Of a DNA stretch of 64,000 nt, positions 31,890-43,404 are shown one piece after another. Positions within the stretch are counted from its first letter, which is position 1. Each line of letters starts with the position of its first letter. The stretch is from Enoplolaimus lenunculus (taxonomy: Eukaryota > Nematoda > Enoplea > Enoplida > Thoracostomopsidae). The stretch covers positions 62,001-126,000 of the forward strand of contig JASANG010003184.1 of NCBI GenBank assembly GCA_030248215.1, written 5' to 3'. The translations under genes were made by a program, and so were the position numbers. A model generated the notes under the pieces. The model searched no databases and was not told the origin of the DNA. It saw nothing but the letters and a program-made list of their open reading frames with translations.

Positions 31890-33384
31890 GTTGAACCGTA
31901 CCATTTTCACCGCTGCAGGGCCCCAGTTCAATAGTTATGACTCTATAATTTCAACTTTTTGCTATATATAACATACACAAACATCAATCAAATTTGTGTA
32001 AGCAATAATCATGGTAAAGTTTATACTTTACGAACATACAAATGATAAATGCTTAATGTTCCGATCTGGTCGTGTTTGCACTATAATTACGGACGCTATA
32101 ACCTTTGAACAGTTGGTGATGCTGCCATAAAAATGGTACCGTTGAATTCAGCTCGTCGAGATCTATAGGATGGATCACTTTTTATTAAAATCATAGGTGG
32201 GTCCAAATTCCGTACGTCCTCCGCTGTGTGCACTAAAAATATGCCAAATTGACTGAATTGTCTTCGGAATTCAATGCTACATGGTTGTTCGCTTTGTGAA
32301 ATTTGTAATCCCAACTTGAGAAATAATCTGCAATTGTGTTTAAGTCTTTGGTTACTTGGTCACGGTTTTAGTTTGATGCTTAATAGCGTATCGTTAAACT
32401 AATATTTACTATCAAGCACTATTAGGCAACTTTTGTGTTAATAAAAACACAGTTAATACTGAAATTGTCTATAATCTGTATGAAATGTATTACGATACCT
32501 GTCTTATTATAGATTATCGCATTAATGTATCAGTTTTCTTAGAAGTATTTGGTTTATTGGTTTGTTACTACAAACATTACAACGGTTTATATTGGTATTC
32601 CTAAGGTTTAATACTTGCTTGGTATTCTAAAATTAAAATAAATGTCCTTCAGCTTAACGCAGCTGGCAGCTTTAAGTTCAAAATAGTCGCATTGGTCTTT
32701 GCGAAACTTTAAATAGAACACTGAGTTTTTTATAACGAAATACGAGAGTGAAATAGTTAAAAAATCTATGAAGTCGTCAAATATTGTGAATACTCGAGTG
32801 TTAATTAGTCGCGAACCTATAGTTTTCAAATCTGTGTGAACTGTATTGGCAAAAATTGCATTGTAAAGATCAAAGTTGAATTTTCAAATATATTTTACAC
32901 AATTTTATTTGGGCACAATTTGTTTGACTCAAGCAAAAAATTTATCTTAAACTTTCAATATTGCAATTTCGTATTAATATTTAACCACAAAACTAAAAAA
33001 TGGGCTCATTCTTTCGATTTGATTAAATTAATTAATTGAAAACGTTACACTTCTGGTGAAGAGTTAAGCCTGACAGTGAAAAAATAAATTGCACTCAGAA
33101 TTTCTGAACTTTTCTTCAAATTGAAACGACTAAATATGTTGGTTGGAATAAATTACAGAAAGCGTCGTCGCAAAGTCACACGATATTAAATTAAAAACAG
33201 GCAAAAAATAGGCCCAAACCAGCTGAGATGAAAAATTACCCTATGCAATTCTGGGCGGAATACTTATATATGCGAAAATGCTTAGACTCAAGGGAGGATT
33301 CTGATTCTGGTAATATGGGTACGCATCTTTTCGACTGCCAAATAGTGCCCAAGTTTTTGTGCTCCAAGTTCTCTATCTGAAGCT
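31890..33384. other. No gene seen
   Basis: AT-rich, with no convincing exon. The small frames at 32096-32314 (-), 32608-32829 (-) and 32836-33039 (+) have no domain or splice context. Confidence 0.35.
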
Positions 33385-33615
33385 CACAAAAGGTTAAACT
33401 GCAAGGAATGTATTTTCAAAACTTTATGCTTTAAAGTTTTGAACTCAACTTTATTAGGGCCTAAAGTTATTTCCGCACTATAATTAGGGACAATTGACAT
33501 TTATGGACTCTAATTAGGGTTCAGGGACTTTATCCGCTTTCAGACTCTTATTAGAGCTGCGGATTGGTGTTGATTGGGACTCAAAAGGGGACCCCTTTTA
33601 TTCAGGTCTCTACAG
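33385..33615. mobile_element. 5'-truncated TA-flanked MITE, copy 4
   Basis: Begins inside the family at GCAAGGAATGTATTTTCAAA and ends ATTCAGGTCTCTACAG before TA. Blocks GACATTTATGGACTCTAATT and GACTTTATCCGCTT match the complete copies. Confidence 0.65.
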
Positions 33616-33711
33616 TAAATAACTTGATGCAGCCTGAGTTTTAATCGGAATTACAAAACGTCAACAAAGATATAACATGACAAAACTCTGTTTTTGTACA
33701 CTTTTACCTCG

Positions 33712-33901
33712 CAACTGCGGCGGATCGAGAAATATCTGACGGGGCTGGAAAAAATTATAAAATGATATTTTAACTGTATGCTATATACGTACTAATTTTC
33801 TGAGAGTGAAGAATTGTAAGGCACGGACCCTTACCATTTTATCACAATAAATTTTCTTACGGGGACGTATCTCACCTGCTCCCTCTCTCTGGATCTGCTA
33901 G
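33712..33901. mobile_element. hAT-like MITE (GCGGCGGATC end family)
   Basis: The left end CAACTGCGGCGGATCGAGAA and the right end CTCTGGATCTGCTAG are worn inverted repeats; the interior TTACCATTTTATCACAATAA is shared with the nested copy at 30303-30604. Confidence 0.6.
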
Positions 33902-34459
33902 TATCTCACATATCAGGTAACTGCTTATATGGGAGACAGTGTACAAGAAGAGAAATTTTTTTGCATCTGGATGAAAACCCTTAGGAATACTGTAAAAACG
34001 AATCTTACAGACCGTACCGAACCAGGGACTACCATATTTAGAGCTAAACTCGAACTCAGGTAACATCACAAAAGTCACCGACCCCAATGAGCGATTTCAC
34101 TTAGAAACAAAACTGGATAAAAAACCTGTTTTTCAGGTGCTGTGCACCGGTTTACAACGACGTACTTTAGGCTGACACCCAATAATATTGGCTCGGGGTG
34201 CGCACAGGAACCTCTAGAATTAAACTTCAAAAATTATAATTTCTCAAACAATAAAATACGATTTGCGGACAACATCTGAAGTTCAAATGGCAATATTTTT
34301 CATCGTTTGATTGTTGTTCGAACCGCTATACTGAAACCGTTCCGGTATTCTTGTTGATTTTGCAACACATCTGTCTATTTATGAGAATATTTTAAATTGA
34401 ACATTAAAATTTTGAATTCAGCATTGAAATCTTCATATCTAAATAAGAAGAAATATTAT

Positions 34460-34475
34460 TATTGTTTTAGCAATA
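34460..34475 (+). promoter_or_regulatory. Probable spliced-leader acceptor before the TTL gene
   Basis: TATTATTGTTTTAG is followed by CAATA and the ATG. A T-rich tract, an AG and a 5-nt gap to the start codon are what a trans-splice site should look like. Confidence 0.5.
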
Positions 34476-35376
34476 ATGTATTTCGGTAAACTTATCGTTC
34501 TTCTGGTTGTCACAGTTGTACTTCTTGCACTGTTGCCGTCAAGTTACTCAGTTGGCCGAAGACAACGAGTTAAAGTCCGCGGTTCAGTGTTTTGCCCGTC
34601 GAATCCGAAAAGGCATGCAAATATTAAAGTGAAGTTAGTCGATAAAGATACAGGTAACTTTTTTCTGCGTTGCTTTGGTGTCAGAATGTATTTATTATTT
34701 ATTAAACAGGAATAATATAATTAAAGGAAGCTTAAACAACCGGGTGTTTTCTGTTTGGAAACTATTTACTCAACACATTTCGTTTTTTTCGTTTTGCCAC
34801 AATCTGTTTCTAGCGAATGCTTGATTATTGTTAAAATTTTTTGCCCAATACTTTTAGGACCGTAACAGTAGATTAAGACCATTCCTAAGCCTAAACCTAC
34901 ACCTAACCGTTGAAAAAATGTATTCCTAAATATTAAGCGTAAGCCAAGGCAAGAAATGCGTAGAATCTAAGCCTACTGTTTTACAGACTTACCAGAAACC
35001 GGGACGGCCCTAAAAGTAACATGGACCAAATTTTAAAACTGAAATACTTTTGTGCTCATACATTTATCGGTCTGATTACAATGTTTTGTCTAGCTAGACT
35101 GCAAATATTTTAGGTCCGAACCCTGACGATACCATGGCCGAAACAACGACCGACTCCGAAGGACACTTTCAACTGGAAGGCGAAGAAAGTGAAGTGACAA
35201 ATATTGACCCGGAATTAAAAATTTATCATGACTGTGATGACGGCATCAAACCGTGCCAACGAAAATGGAAAATTGTCATCCCAGATCGATATATAAACAA
35301 GCCGGACTTTTGTGAAGTTGGACGGTTAAATCTTGAAATGCGGCTAAAAGAAGAAGAACGTGACTGCATTCATTAG
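34476..35376 (+). CDS. Transthyretin-like (TTL) family secreted protein
   Basis: Exon 1 is 34476-34653 and exon 2 is 35114-35376, joined in phase 1 across a 460-bp intron; 146 aa. Residues 1-25 are a signal peptide with a long hydrophobic core (LIVLLVVTVVLLALL). The mature part follows the TTL pattern: VKVRGSVFC early, VKLVDKDTGPNPDD in the first sheet, TTTDSEGHFQLEG as the T-x-x-G-x-F turn, PELKIYHDCDDG, then WKIVIPDRYI. Cysteines at 40, 100, 107, 126 and 144 would form the family disulfides. Known members are extracellular beta-sandwich proteins; one, C. elegans TTR-52, bridges apoptotic cells to phagocytes, but most have no defined role and I infer no specific one. A TTAGGC-bearing MITE occupies much of the intron. 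Confidence 0.92.
34843..35027. mobile_element. TTAGGC-bearing MITE inside the TTL intron
   Basis: GCCCAATACTTTTAGGACCG at the left pairs with GGCCCTAAAAGTAACATGGA at the right. The interior has CCTAAGCCTAAACC and AATCTAAGCC, and resembles the copy at 25472 most closely. Flanks are A/T runs, so the duplication cannot be judged. The insertion leaves both splice sites of the host intron intact. Confidence 0.8.
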
Positions 35377-35719
35377 TATTAATGTCTATTGCAATTGTTG
35401 AGACATAGAAAATTTTCAGTTTTATTATATGTATTGTATTTTTAAAAATTGTTTTTTTTTACCAGCTACCATTATTTGTTCAACGCCAATCGTTGTTTTA
35501 ATCCAAGTTTAACTATCAAGTTGATACATGCAACTGTCAACTCGCAAGTAAGTTCGTTTACTTTGCTACAAAAAGTTGTGGTGTAAATGCTCGCAGACTC
35601 GAAATCTATATAAGCTTATTTTGATCACAATCTTGGTGCTAATACCAAAAATAGTTCATTTCTCACGAATTTGTTGCATGTATACAAGCCAGTAGCCAAA
35701 TCACGTTGATAGGGGTGAT

Positions 35720-35850
35720 AAACTTTTTCAGGTGAGGACATACATGGAATTTTGATGACTTACAAGCAAGGTTGAAAATTATCCAGGGAGCGGGCAAAAT
35801 TCTTCTATGGCGGTTTAGCTTGCTTGGCCTCCCTTTGGCTACGAGCCGGT
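35720..35850 (-). mobile_element. Fragment of GGCCCGTAGC-family MITE
   Basis: GATGACTTACAAGCAAGGTT, AGGGAGCGGGCAAAATTC and the terminal GGCTACGAGCC match the fragment at 8029-8155. Confidence 0.5.
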
Positions 35851-35969
35851 AGGTATATTTGCACAACTATAGTCTACCAATAGTAAATTGACTGGACCAG
35901 TAGAATCTTATATGTAATGATGCCACTACTTGTACAACCACCAAAAGAACGAATTTGTTTATTTAAACA

Positions 35970-36050
35970 TGCAGGGTGCAACCCGCTGACTACGAGCCCA
36001 TATAGAAGAGGGGCCAAGCGGGCTCCGCCATCAAGAAAAGTTTACCCCAC
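35970..36050. mobile_element. Fragment with CAGGGTGCAACC end
   Basis: CAGGGTGCAACCCG is the hAT-like terminus of the 10502 family; it is followed by CTACGAGCCCATATAGAAGA, an end motif of other families. This is a junction of worn elements downstream of the AGHY gene. Confidence 0.35.
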
Positions 36051-36547
36051 CCACCGTATAGAAAAGTTTTAGTCGCGCTTGTAAGCCTGTTATATGTCAT
36101 CGTATGCAACTCAAAAAATTATGGCTGGCCAACAAAATCACTTTTTGTTGAAACGAAAACAAAGTTGAAATTTATTCAGTTGCAGCTTACAATCGATGTT
36201 TTAATTTTGAAAATATGTTTTTGGTTTGATTGGTAGCTAATTGACGCATAGCTTTTTACGCAAGGTTATTGTATAGCATTGCAACTAAAACACAAATATT
36301 AACAGGAAAAATGACGGCAAGAATAAGAGCGATTTCGGTGAAACGATAGAAGAGCAATTTAATGCAAAAATTGAACTGACTCAATTTTGACAATATGGGT
36401 TTCATATATTAGTAATAAATGGTTAACTTTTGTATAATAATGATTATAGCTCTTTGTGGGTTTTGTATCAAATGCGCATCAGTAACACGCGTTGAAGAAG
36501 TAGGCACTCCATGAGTGCTGAGTGTGGAGGCAATTGATATGCGGGGC

Positions 36548-37403
36548 TTAATAGTGTCCAGCCCGTAGGACGCCATACCCTTGAACACGTTTATAATGAC
36601 CGGCTTTGAAATCGTTATAACCACCGATTCGTTTCATCAGCTCAACATCGCCGTAGTGTCCGGCACGAAATGCTGCTTGTCCGTAACCAAGTCCGCGTTT
36701 ATAATGACCAGCACGCATATCGCCATAACCAGGCATTGATCGTTTATAATGTCCCGCTTTAAATCCGTCGTACGCGTTCAGCATTCGCTTGTAATTGTCC
36801 GCCCTAAAGTTTGCTCCGTAGCCGGTCAGACGTTTTTTGTAGTGTCCCGCCCTGAACGAGCCGTATCCGGCCATACGTTTGTCGGACAAAATTGGTTCTA
36901 ATTCCGAACTGTCTTCGAAATAATAGGGAATTAGCGCTAAGTGATCATCATTGCTGTTGTCTGTTGGCCCACTGTGCGCCACCGAAATGAAGCCTAAAAC
37001 GTTGAGAGAAACACTTTTTCTATTGACAAACGCCTTTTGTCATTAGGTTTGTTACAGTATCGCGAAAATTTGTCGCCTGACAAAGCCTAATGAAATTTTA
37101 GTGCTAAATCTTAATACAAAATGTTGCTTGCTAAATCTTAGAACGTAAAATCGTGGTTTTCATAATGCAAAGTTTGGTTTTGATCCCTGTTGTGCGAGCC
37201 ATTCGCTGAGTAGCCTATTGGGTTTTCCAAAGAATACGACATTTTAGAGGCCTGCGGTGTACACGGCAAGAAAATATACGCAACAAAATTGAACTCAATA
37301 CAAAACAAACATTACTTGCAAACAAAAGCAAAACTGCTAAAATCGATTTGAATAATGATACTGTTGAATTATGAGTGCTGATCCGTTGAGCTCTGGCATT
37401 CAT
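36548..37403 (-). CDS. Neuropeptide precursor with seven AGHY-type peptides
   Basis: Exon 1 is 37403-37316 and exon 2 is 36993-36548, joined in phase 1 (donor GTAATG, acceptor CAACGTTTTAG); 177 aa. The joint completes a signal peptide (LFKSILAVLLLFASFISVAHS) that neither exon has alone. A short acidic spacer ends in KR at 68-69. Seven peptides follow between Lys-Arg sites: MAGYGSFRAGHY, LTGYGANFRADNY, MLNAYDGFKAGHY, SMPGYGDMRAGHY, a 20-mer with RAGHYGDVELM, IGGYNDFKAGHY, and VQGYGVLRAGHY at the stop. No Gly precedes the KR sites, so the products should be non-amidated and end in Tyr; the last needs no C-terminal processing. Consensus is GYG-x-F-(R/K)AGHY. I know no family with this ending. 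A short out-of-frame ATG begins 7 nt before the chosen start. Confidence 0.88.
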
Positions 37404-37425
37404 TATGCATTTAACCTGTTTTTAT
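37404..37425 (-). promoter_or_regulatory. Possible spliced-leader acceptor before the AGHY gene
   Basis: On the minus strand AATAAAAACAG is followed by 12 bases and then the ATG. The tract is A-rich rather than T-rich, and an upstream ATG lies in the gap, so this is weaker than the other three sites. Confidence 0.25.
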
Positions 37426-37534
37426 TTCAAACTTTTCCAATCTGAAATTAAAAATTACTTTAAAAACGATAACAGTATATGTAATTACGAAAAAGTTTGT
37501 TTTATTTTCTTGACTTATTTATTAAAACGACTCT

Positions 37535-37700
37535 TTAGTGCAGTGCAGCCGCTCCTGTATGACACCTAAGAATTTCGCTGGTTTGGTAGTAAAAATGACA
37601 AGCATAATTTTGGCTTGAAAAACTGGAAGTGGAAAATTCAGACGCCTGAATATTCCCGCTGCCAAAGTTTGCACGTGTGAATGGCGCTTTACGAATATTC
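37535..37700. mobile_element. Fragments of the 21-kb fold-back element and of the CACGTGCAAG MITE
   Basis: GTGCAGCCGCTCCTGTATGA, then AACTGGAAGTGGAAAATTCA and GACGCCTGAATATTCCCG follow the unit order of the fold-back element's left arm. GTTTGCACGTGTGAATGGCG at 37661 is the right end of the other family. Confidence 0.55.
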
Positions 37701-40700
37701 CTTCTGAATCTTCGCATGGATTTATATAAAAATTTCATAAACCATAAATTTTAGGGACAAGAACATGTTGTACAAAAGACTGCAACTACCTAGGTGTTAA
37801 ACCGTTATCGATTAAACGAAGGTTTTGCTTATAACTACTATCACTAGAAGGTACCATAAAGTTCCTGGTGGCTGGTACGTAACCTTAACTTGCTGGTTCA
37901 ACTCTAGTTCGTGTTCGTGTAGTATACTTCAGATTGTTTGCAAATCAAAAGTAAACTGAGTGCCCTAATCTCTCTCATATAACGCTAACAAAAAAACCGA
38001 CAATGCTTAACGCTTGAGAGCAGTTTTAGACAAATCTTTAATGCAGATTGAAACCAAAACAGCGTTTCTGGGCCTTCAATGAGATATTTGCGAACGCTAA
38101 ACTGCATAGAAATATACAAACCTTAAGGGCACTCTTTCAGATTAGTTCAAGCCTCACTGGTTTCAGTTTGGATGCTTTAAGAGTTCTGTGACGTATATAT
38201 TAAATATTGCATACTATAATTATCAATTCATCAGGGTACCAATCGGAAGTAAATTTTGTCGAAAGCGGAATCGGAATCAAATTCTTTTTGTCGGAACCGG
38301 AATCGGAAACGGAATCGGAATTTAAGTTTTGGTAAATATATCAAAAACTAAAGTGTATGACTTTTGACTTTTTTTTTGCAGTATGTTTGTCTGTATTGTT
38401 CACAGTTTCATTAAAAATTGCTTGTATAGCTGACTGTATTAGCAATCTACTAACCTGAAAAATTATGATACATGGAGGCCTGCCAATTCTAAGAGCAGCC
38501 TGTCAATTCTCAAAGTACAGAAACAACTTGGCCTTAAGTTAAAATGGTGTTAAACATTTTGAGCATTTCAAAGCTTTAAATATGAAGTCTTATGGATTCA
38601 TAAATAACAGAACCCAGATTTTTGAAAATTAACCAATTTAATGGACCGTCGTTTTCACTACAGTAAGGATACTGTTGAACCAAATATCGAGCTATATTTG
38701 AGAACTAGTGGGGCTAACATCACTGCTTGCCCTTAAGAAGTAGAATTTTAAGTTTAGATTTTGTTATTCGTTTAAAGGTAGAGTTTAATTAAAGTTTTCA
38801 ATTGGAGTGGCATTTTGACAATCAGCGCAACAATTTGCTCTGCTGCTGGTGGCGCACTAGTTAAGACCGGTCCTGACCTCGAGTTCGAATGTCAAGCTCC
38901 TACATCTGAACAATAATAGTGAACGCCTCCAATACCAAAGTGCGTGGTTCGAATACTTAAAAGTACATCATAATTGAGATAGAACGCATTCTCGTTTAAA
39001 GAGTTAATCAAAAAATTCAATTACTGTTTTTTTAATTTTTCCAAAACTTTAAAATGTAATTGAACTAAATCTACCGTAAAAACATTTTTGACGTCAAAGA
39101 GACTTCTATGTATTTAAAGTCGCAGCATCAACGTATCAGTGATAAAACTTAAGCAATTAAGCAGTGACAACTATCCTTAACGGATCCAACACAACCGTTG
39201 CATGGTACAAATTAACCAATTTACAATATAATGAATTAGTTCACCAAGAACGCTTAATTATAAGCAATTTTTAGCTAAATACTTATTCGTTCTAGTGACG
39301 CGTTACTTAGTTTCTTCCGATGACAGCTGTTTTAAATTCTTAATTACCGTACTAGAAGCTTCGAAACAAATAGGAACAAAAGTGATTTTTCTTACCACGG
39401 TTATAAAAATACAACAATGCTTCAGTGTATCGTTTAGTGTTGTTGTTTTGTATAAGGGTCAATTAACCATGAAACAAACAGGCCTTTGTTAGCACAATGT
39501 CTGAAGGTTATATCCCGTATTGTTATCTAGCGAAAGAGCTGACCATTAAAAACGGTAACTGATAAGAATAGAAGTTGGGAAATGGCATGAGGAGATTATT
39601 GAGGTATCGTATAAAATTAGGGTCTTTTGGGTAATTCTCCAGCCAGCCGGTGTTTGCCTAAAAACAGCTTAATTTTAGATAACGATGCCTATTTGAAATT
39701 CTCATGATCTCCACAGAGCATTACACATTAAAATTTACTTTTTTAAAAGTTTATTTTTTTCGTTCAACATGAAACATTTTTTCAGTAACATTTTCAAAAT
39801 TTTACATTATTCGACGCTGGTATTAACAAATTTGGCCCAATTCTAAATCGTTGGCAGAGTGCCAAATCAGTCATTTGACTATGATTCGCAAACCGATCGT
39901 ATGATTCCTGCAAATTTAACGCCATTGAACTCAATGTTTCATGAAGCTATGTCGAATCACATATATATCTTTTGATTGTTTTCGAAAAATTTATTGTTCA
40001 AAGAAATGATTTTATGTCTATAAAACCGAGTTTTTTAAAATGTCAAATTTGGGTGAGTAATGATCAAAAGAGATCCTGAGAGGCTTAAATATGCAAAGAT
40101 TTTCGAATTTGAACCGTTTTTGGACAAACAACCGCCGGGAAGGTAACCAAAACACCCTACAGTTACTCTAACCGAAAGTTTTCAACTTCGAAACATGAGT
40201 TTCTTCCTCTTCCTGCTAACAACAAAAAATTCTGACTGAATTTGTTATGTTCATTTAAATGCGCGGCGCAAGTCCGCCTTAAAAATTCAGCCTACAGCAC
40301 CGTTTAGATGTCACGTTTAATACAAATATTAACAGCGCTCGTATTATCTAAATATCCATTCAGCCCTCGAGACCCACAGCAATCTAAAACAACTGCCGGT
40401 TGCCTAAACATGGTTTTTACACAATTATTTCCTCAAATTAACCACTTATAAAATATCATTTTATCCTGAGATTGCATATGTCTGCAACAAATACATTTGA
40501 CTTCTCGCTTGATTTGCTCGTGAGGACATTTTTCAAAGTTTTCTCGTCGTGGCACCTATGGACTCACTTGATTGCAAAATTTCATCATTCTGACATTTAC
40601 GGTGGGGATCATTTTTCGCAAGCTTCGCGCTCGCGATACTTTTTCATCATATCTTTCGATACCCTTGTAAGTTCACCACACAAATTATTCCCCTTAAATA

Positions 40701-40850
40701 GGTAACCTGAGAAAAAAATTGGAATTTTAATTTTATCGTTACATGAAATCAATAAACATCAGGTCCAATACGGTGGCGAAAAATAGGAGCCAGATCCCGA
40801 GATTGACAAAGTTTGCCGGAGCCAGAAACGAATACGAAGTTGAAGCGAAA
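37700..40850. other. Long stretch without supported genes; one worn tRNA-bearing element
   Basis: 38237-38330 has CGGAATCGGAATC-type units resembling worn CCGG-rich transposon ends. 38865-38985 matches the tRNA-bearing element family (GTTCGAATGTCAAGCTCCTA, AGTGAACGCCTCCAA, B box GGTTCGAATAC). The rest is AT-rich sequence with no exon I would defend. Confidence 0.4.
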
Positions 40851-40852
40851 TT

Positions 40853-42490
40853 AGGTTATAAAAATAATATTGAATTTGATAATTTAGTAATAATTATTAA
40901 TTTGCAAATTTAGTAACAATTATTAATTTGCAATTTTAGTGATAATTATTAATTTGCAAATTTAGTAACAATTATTAATTTGCAATTTTAGTGATAATTA
41001 TTAATTTGCAAATTTAGTAATACTTATTCATTTGCAAATTTAGTAATAATTATTAATTGGCAAATTTAGTAATAATTATTAATTGGAAAATTTAGTAATA
41101 ATTATTAATTTCAAATTTAGTAATAATTACTAATTTGCAAATTTAATAATAATTATTAATTTGCAAATTTAGTAAATATTTATTAATTTGAAATTTAGTA
41201 ATGCTTATTAATTTGCAAATTTAGTAATGATGATTAATTGGCAAATTTAGTAATAATTATTAATTGGCAAATTTCGTAATAATTATTAATTTGCAAATTT
41301 AGTAATAATTATTAATTTGCAAATTTAGTAATACTTATTAATTTGCAAATTTAGTAATAATTATTAATTGGCAAATTTCGTAATAATTATTAATTTGCAA
41401 ATTTAGTAATAATTATTAATTGGCAAATTCAGTAATAAGTATTAATTTGAAAATTTAGTAATACTTATTAATTTGCAAATTTAGTAATAATGATTAATTG
41501 GCAAATTTAGTATAATTATTAATTTGCAAAGTTAGTAATAATTATTAATTGGCAAATTTCGTAATAATTATTAATTTGCAAATTTAGTAATAATTATTAA
41601 TTGGCAAATTTCGTAATAATTATTAGTTTGCAAATTTAGTAATAAATATTAATTTGCAAATTTAGTGATAATTATTAATTTGTAAATTTAGTAATAATTA
41701 TTAATTTGCAAAATCAGTAATAAGTATTAATTTGAAAATTTAGTAATACTTATTAATTTGCAAATTTAGTAATAATGATTAATTGGCAAATTTAGTATAA
41801 TTATTAATTTGCAAATTTAGTAAATATTTATTAATTTGAAATTTAGTAATACTTATTAATTTGCAAATTTAGTAATAATTATTAATTGGCAAATTTCGTA
41901 ATAATTATTAGTTTGCAAATTTAGTAAATATTTATTAATTTGAAATTTAGTAATACTTATTAATTTGCAAATTTAGTAATAATTATTAATTGGCAAATTC
42001 AGTAATAAGTATTAATTTGAAAATTTAGTAATACTTATTAATTTGCAAATTTAGTAATAATGATTAATTGGCAAATTTAGTATAATTATTAATTTGCAAA
42101 GTTAGTAATAATTATTAATTGGCAAATTTCGTAATAATTATTAATTTGCAAATTTAGTAATAATTATTAATTGGCAAATTTCGTAATAATTATTAATTTG
42201 CAAATTTAGTAATAAATATTAATTTGCAAATTTAGTAATACTTATTAATTTGTAAATTTAGTAATAATTATTAATTTGCAAATTTAGTAATAATTATTAA
42301 TTTGCAAATTTAGTAATAATTATTAATTTGCAAATTTAGTAATAAGTATTAATTTGCAAATTTAGTAATAATTATTAATTTGCAAATTTAGTAATAATTA
42401 TTAATTGGCAAATTTAGTAATAATTATGAATTTGCAAATTTAGTAATAATTATTAATTGGCAAATTTAGTAATAATTATTAATTTGCAAA
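40853..42490 (+). repeat. 26-bp AT-rich satellite array, about 60 units
   Basis: Tandem units of consensus AATTTAGTAATAATTATT followed by AATTTGCA, with variant units TTGGCAAATTTCG and TTTGAAAATTTAG. The unit contains the partial palindrome AATAATTATT. Variants recur in order: a block of at least 230 bp starting near 41420 is repeated almost unchanged from about 41990, an offset of 570 bp, so there is higher-order structure. No flanking transposon ends found. The identical spacing excludes a CRISPR: no unique spacers. Confidence 0.95.
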
Positions 42491-42494
42491 ATAT

Positions 42495-43262
42495 TGTTAA
42501 AATCCTCGATAAGGTTCCTTTTTTTACAAAATCTGGGCAGTTTAACGTTTCAAAATTTCTACAAAGTTCGAAATCAATTCGCAAGACCACAACTTAGATA
42601 AAATGGCGAAAATATTCATTACTGAAATTGTTGAACCCTCAGTCGAAAAGTCTGCTAAAGTGCAAGTCGGAGGTTGTTTTCTGTTAACCCTGTGAGCCGA
42701 GACGGGCCTAAAGCAAATCCCAATTGTGCTCTGATAAAAATAAAACTTTGCATATAGAATTTTACGCGAAAACGATAAAAGTTGAAAAGCTGAAAAGTTT
42801 TCTGAATTTCCAACAAAAGCGGGCTTACGGCGATATTACAGGTGAAAACGAAAATGTAAGATGCAACATCATTAATAAATGTTTTAGTATTTTATTCCCA
42901 CGTAATTATAAGTTCCACGAACAGCAGCTGAAAATACCACATTGAAACCTTTGGTTCACTGACAACGATTTTATTTTCTTACAAATTCGCTATTACAGTT
43001 TAGTTCCGAGAGACATTTTGTTAATTAATTCTCAGCACTACACCATATGCAACGTAGTGAAAACAGATGCGCAACTGCAACGGGTAGTTTGAAGTGAAAT
43101 CGTCTCTCTACGGATATTTTCGTCGTGCCGGGCCAAAAACCCCTGGATTACAAAAACTGGATATTTAAATTTACTCAGCCTCTTCATTCATACTAAGACT
43201 GCCTGACCTCCAAGTAATAATTTGTGGTTGACGACTTGAGTTAAATTTTGAAACTCAACGAT
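42495..43262. other. No gene seen
   Basis: AT-rich flank of the satellite. A frame at 42724-42945 ends in a dense run of basic residues but has no splice or domain support. Confidence 0.35.
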
Positions 43263-43404
43263 AGTGTTGCGTTATACTCGCCGTACGCTGCCAGACGCCG
43301 GCCTCGCCGCTATAAAACGTTTTATTAAAAATCACCGCAAGCCGCCGGGGCGGCGTGCATCGGCGAGTGCCGTCGTCCGGCTCATTATAGTTTAACACAA
43401 CCCT
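43263..43404. mobile_element. GC-rich hairpin MITE, AGGGTTGCGCTATACT family
   Basis: AGTGTTGCGTTATACTCGCC at the left pairs with TATAGTTTAACACAACCCT at the right. The arms ACGCCGGCCTCGCCG and GCCGTCGTCCGG flank a short AT-rich centre (AAACGTTTTATTAAAAATCA), the same plan as the copy at 2548. Confidence 0.75.

Noticed and set aside
40853-42490. CRISPR-like array
   Set aside because: Contiguous 26-bp monomers without unique spacers in a eukaryotic context; it is a satellite.
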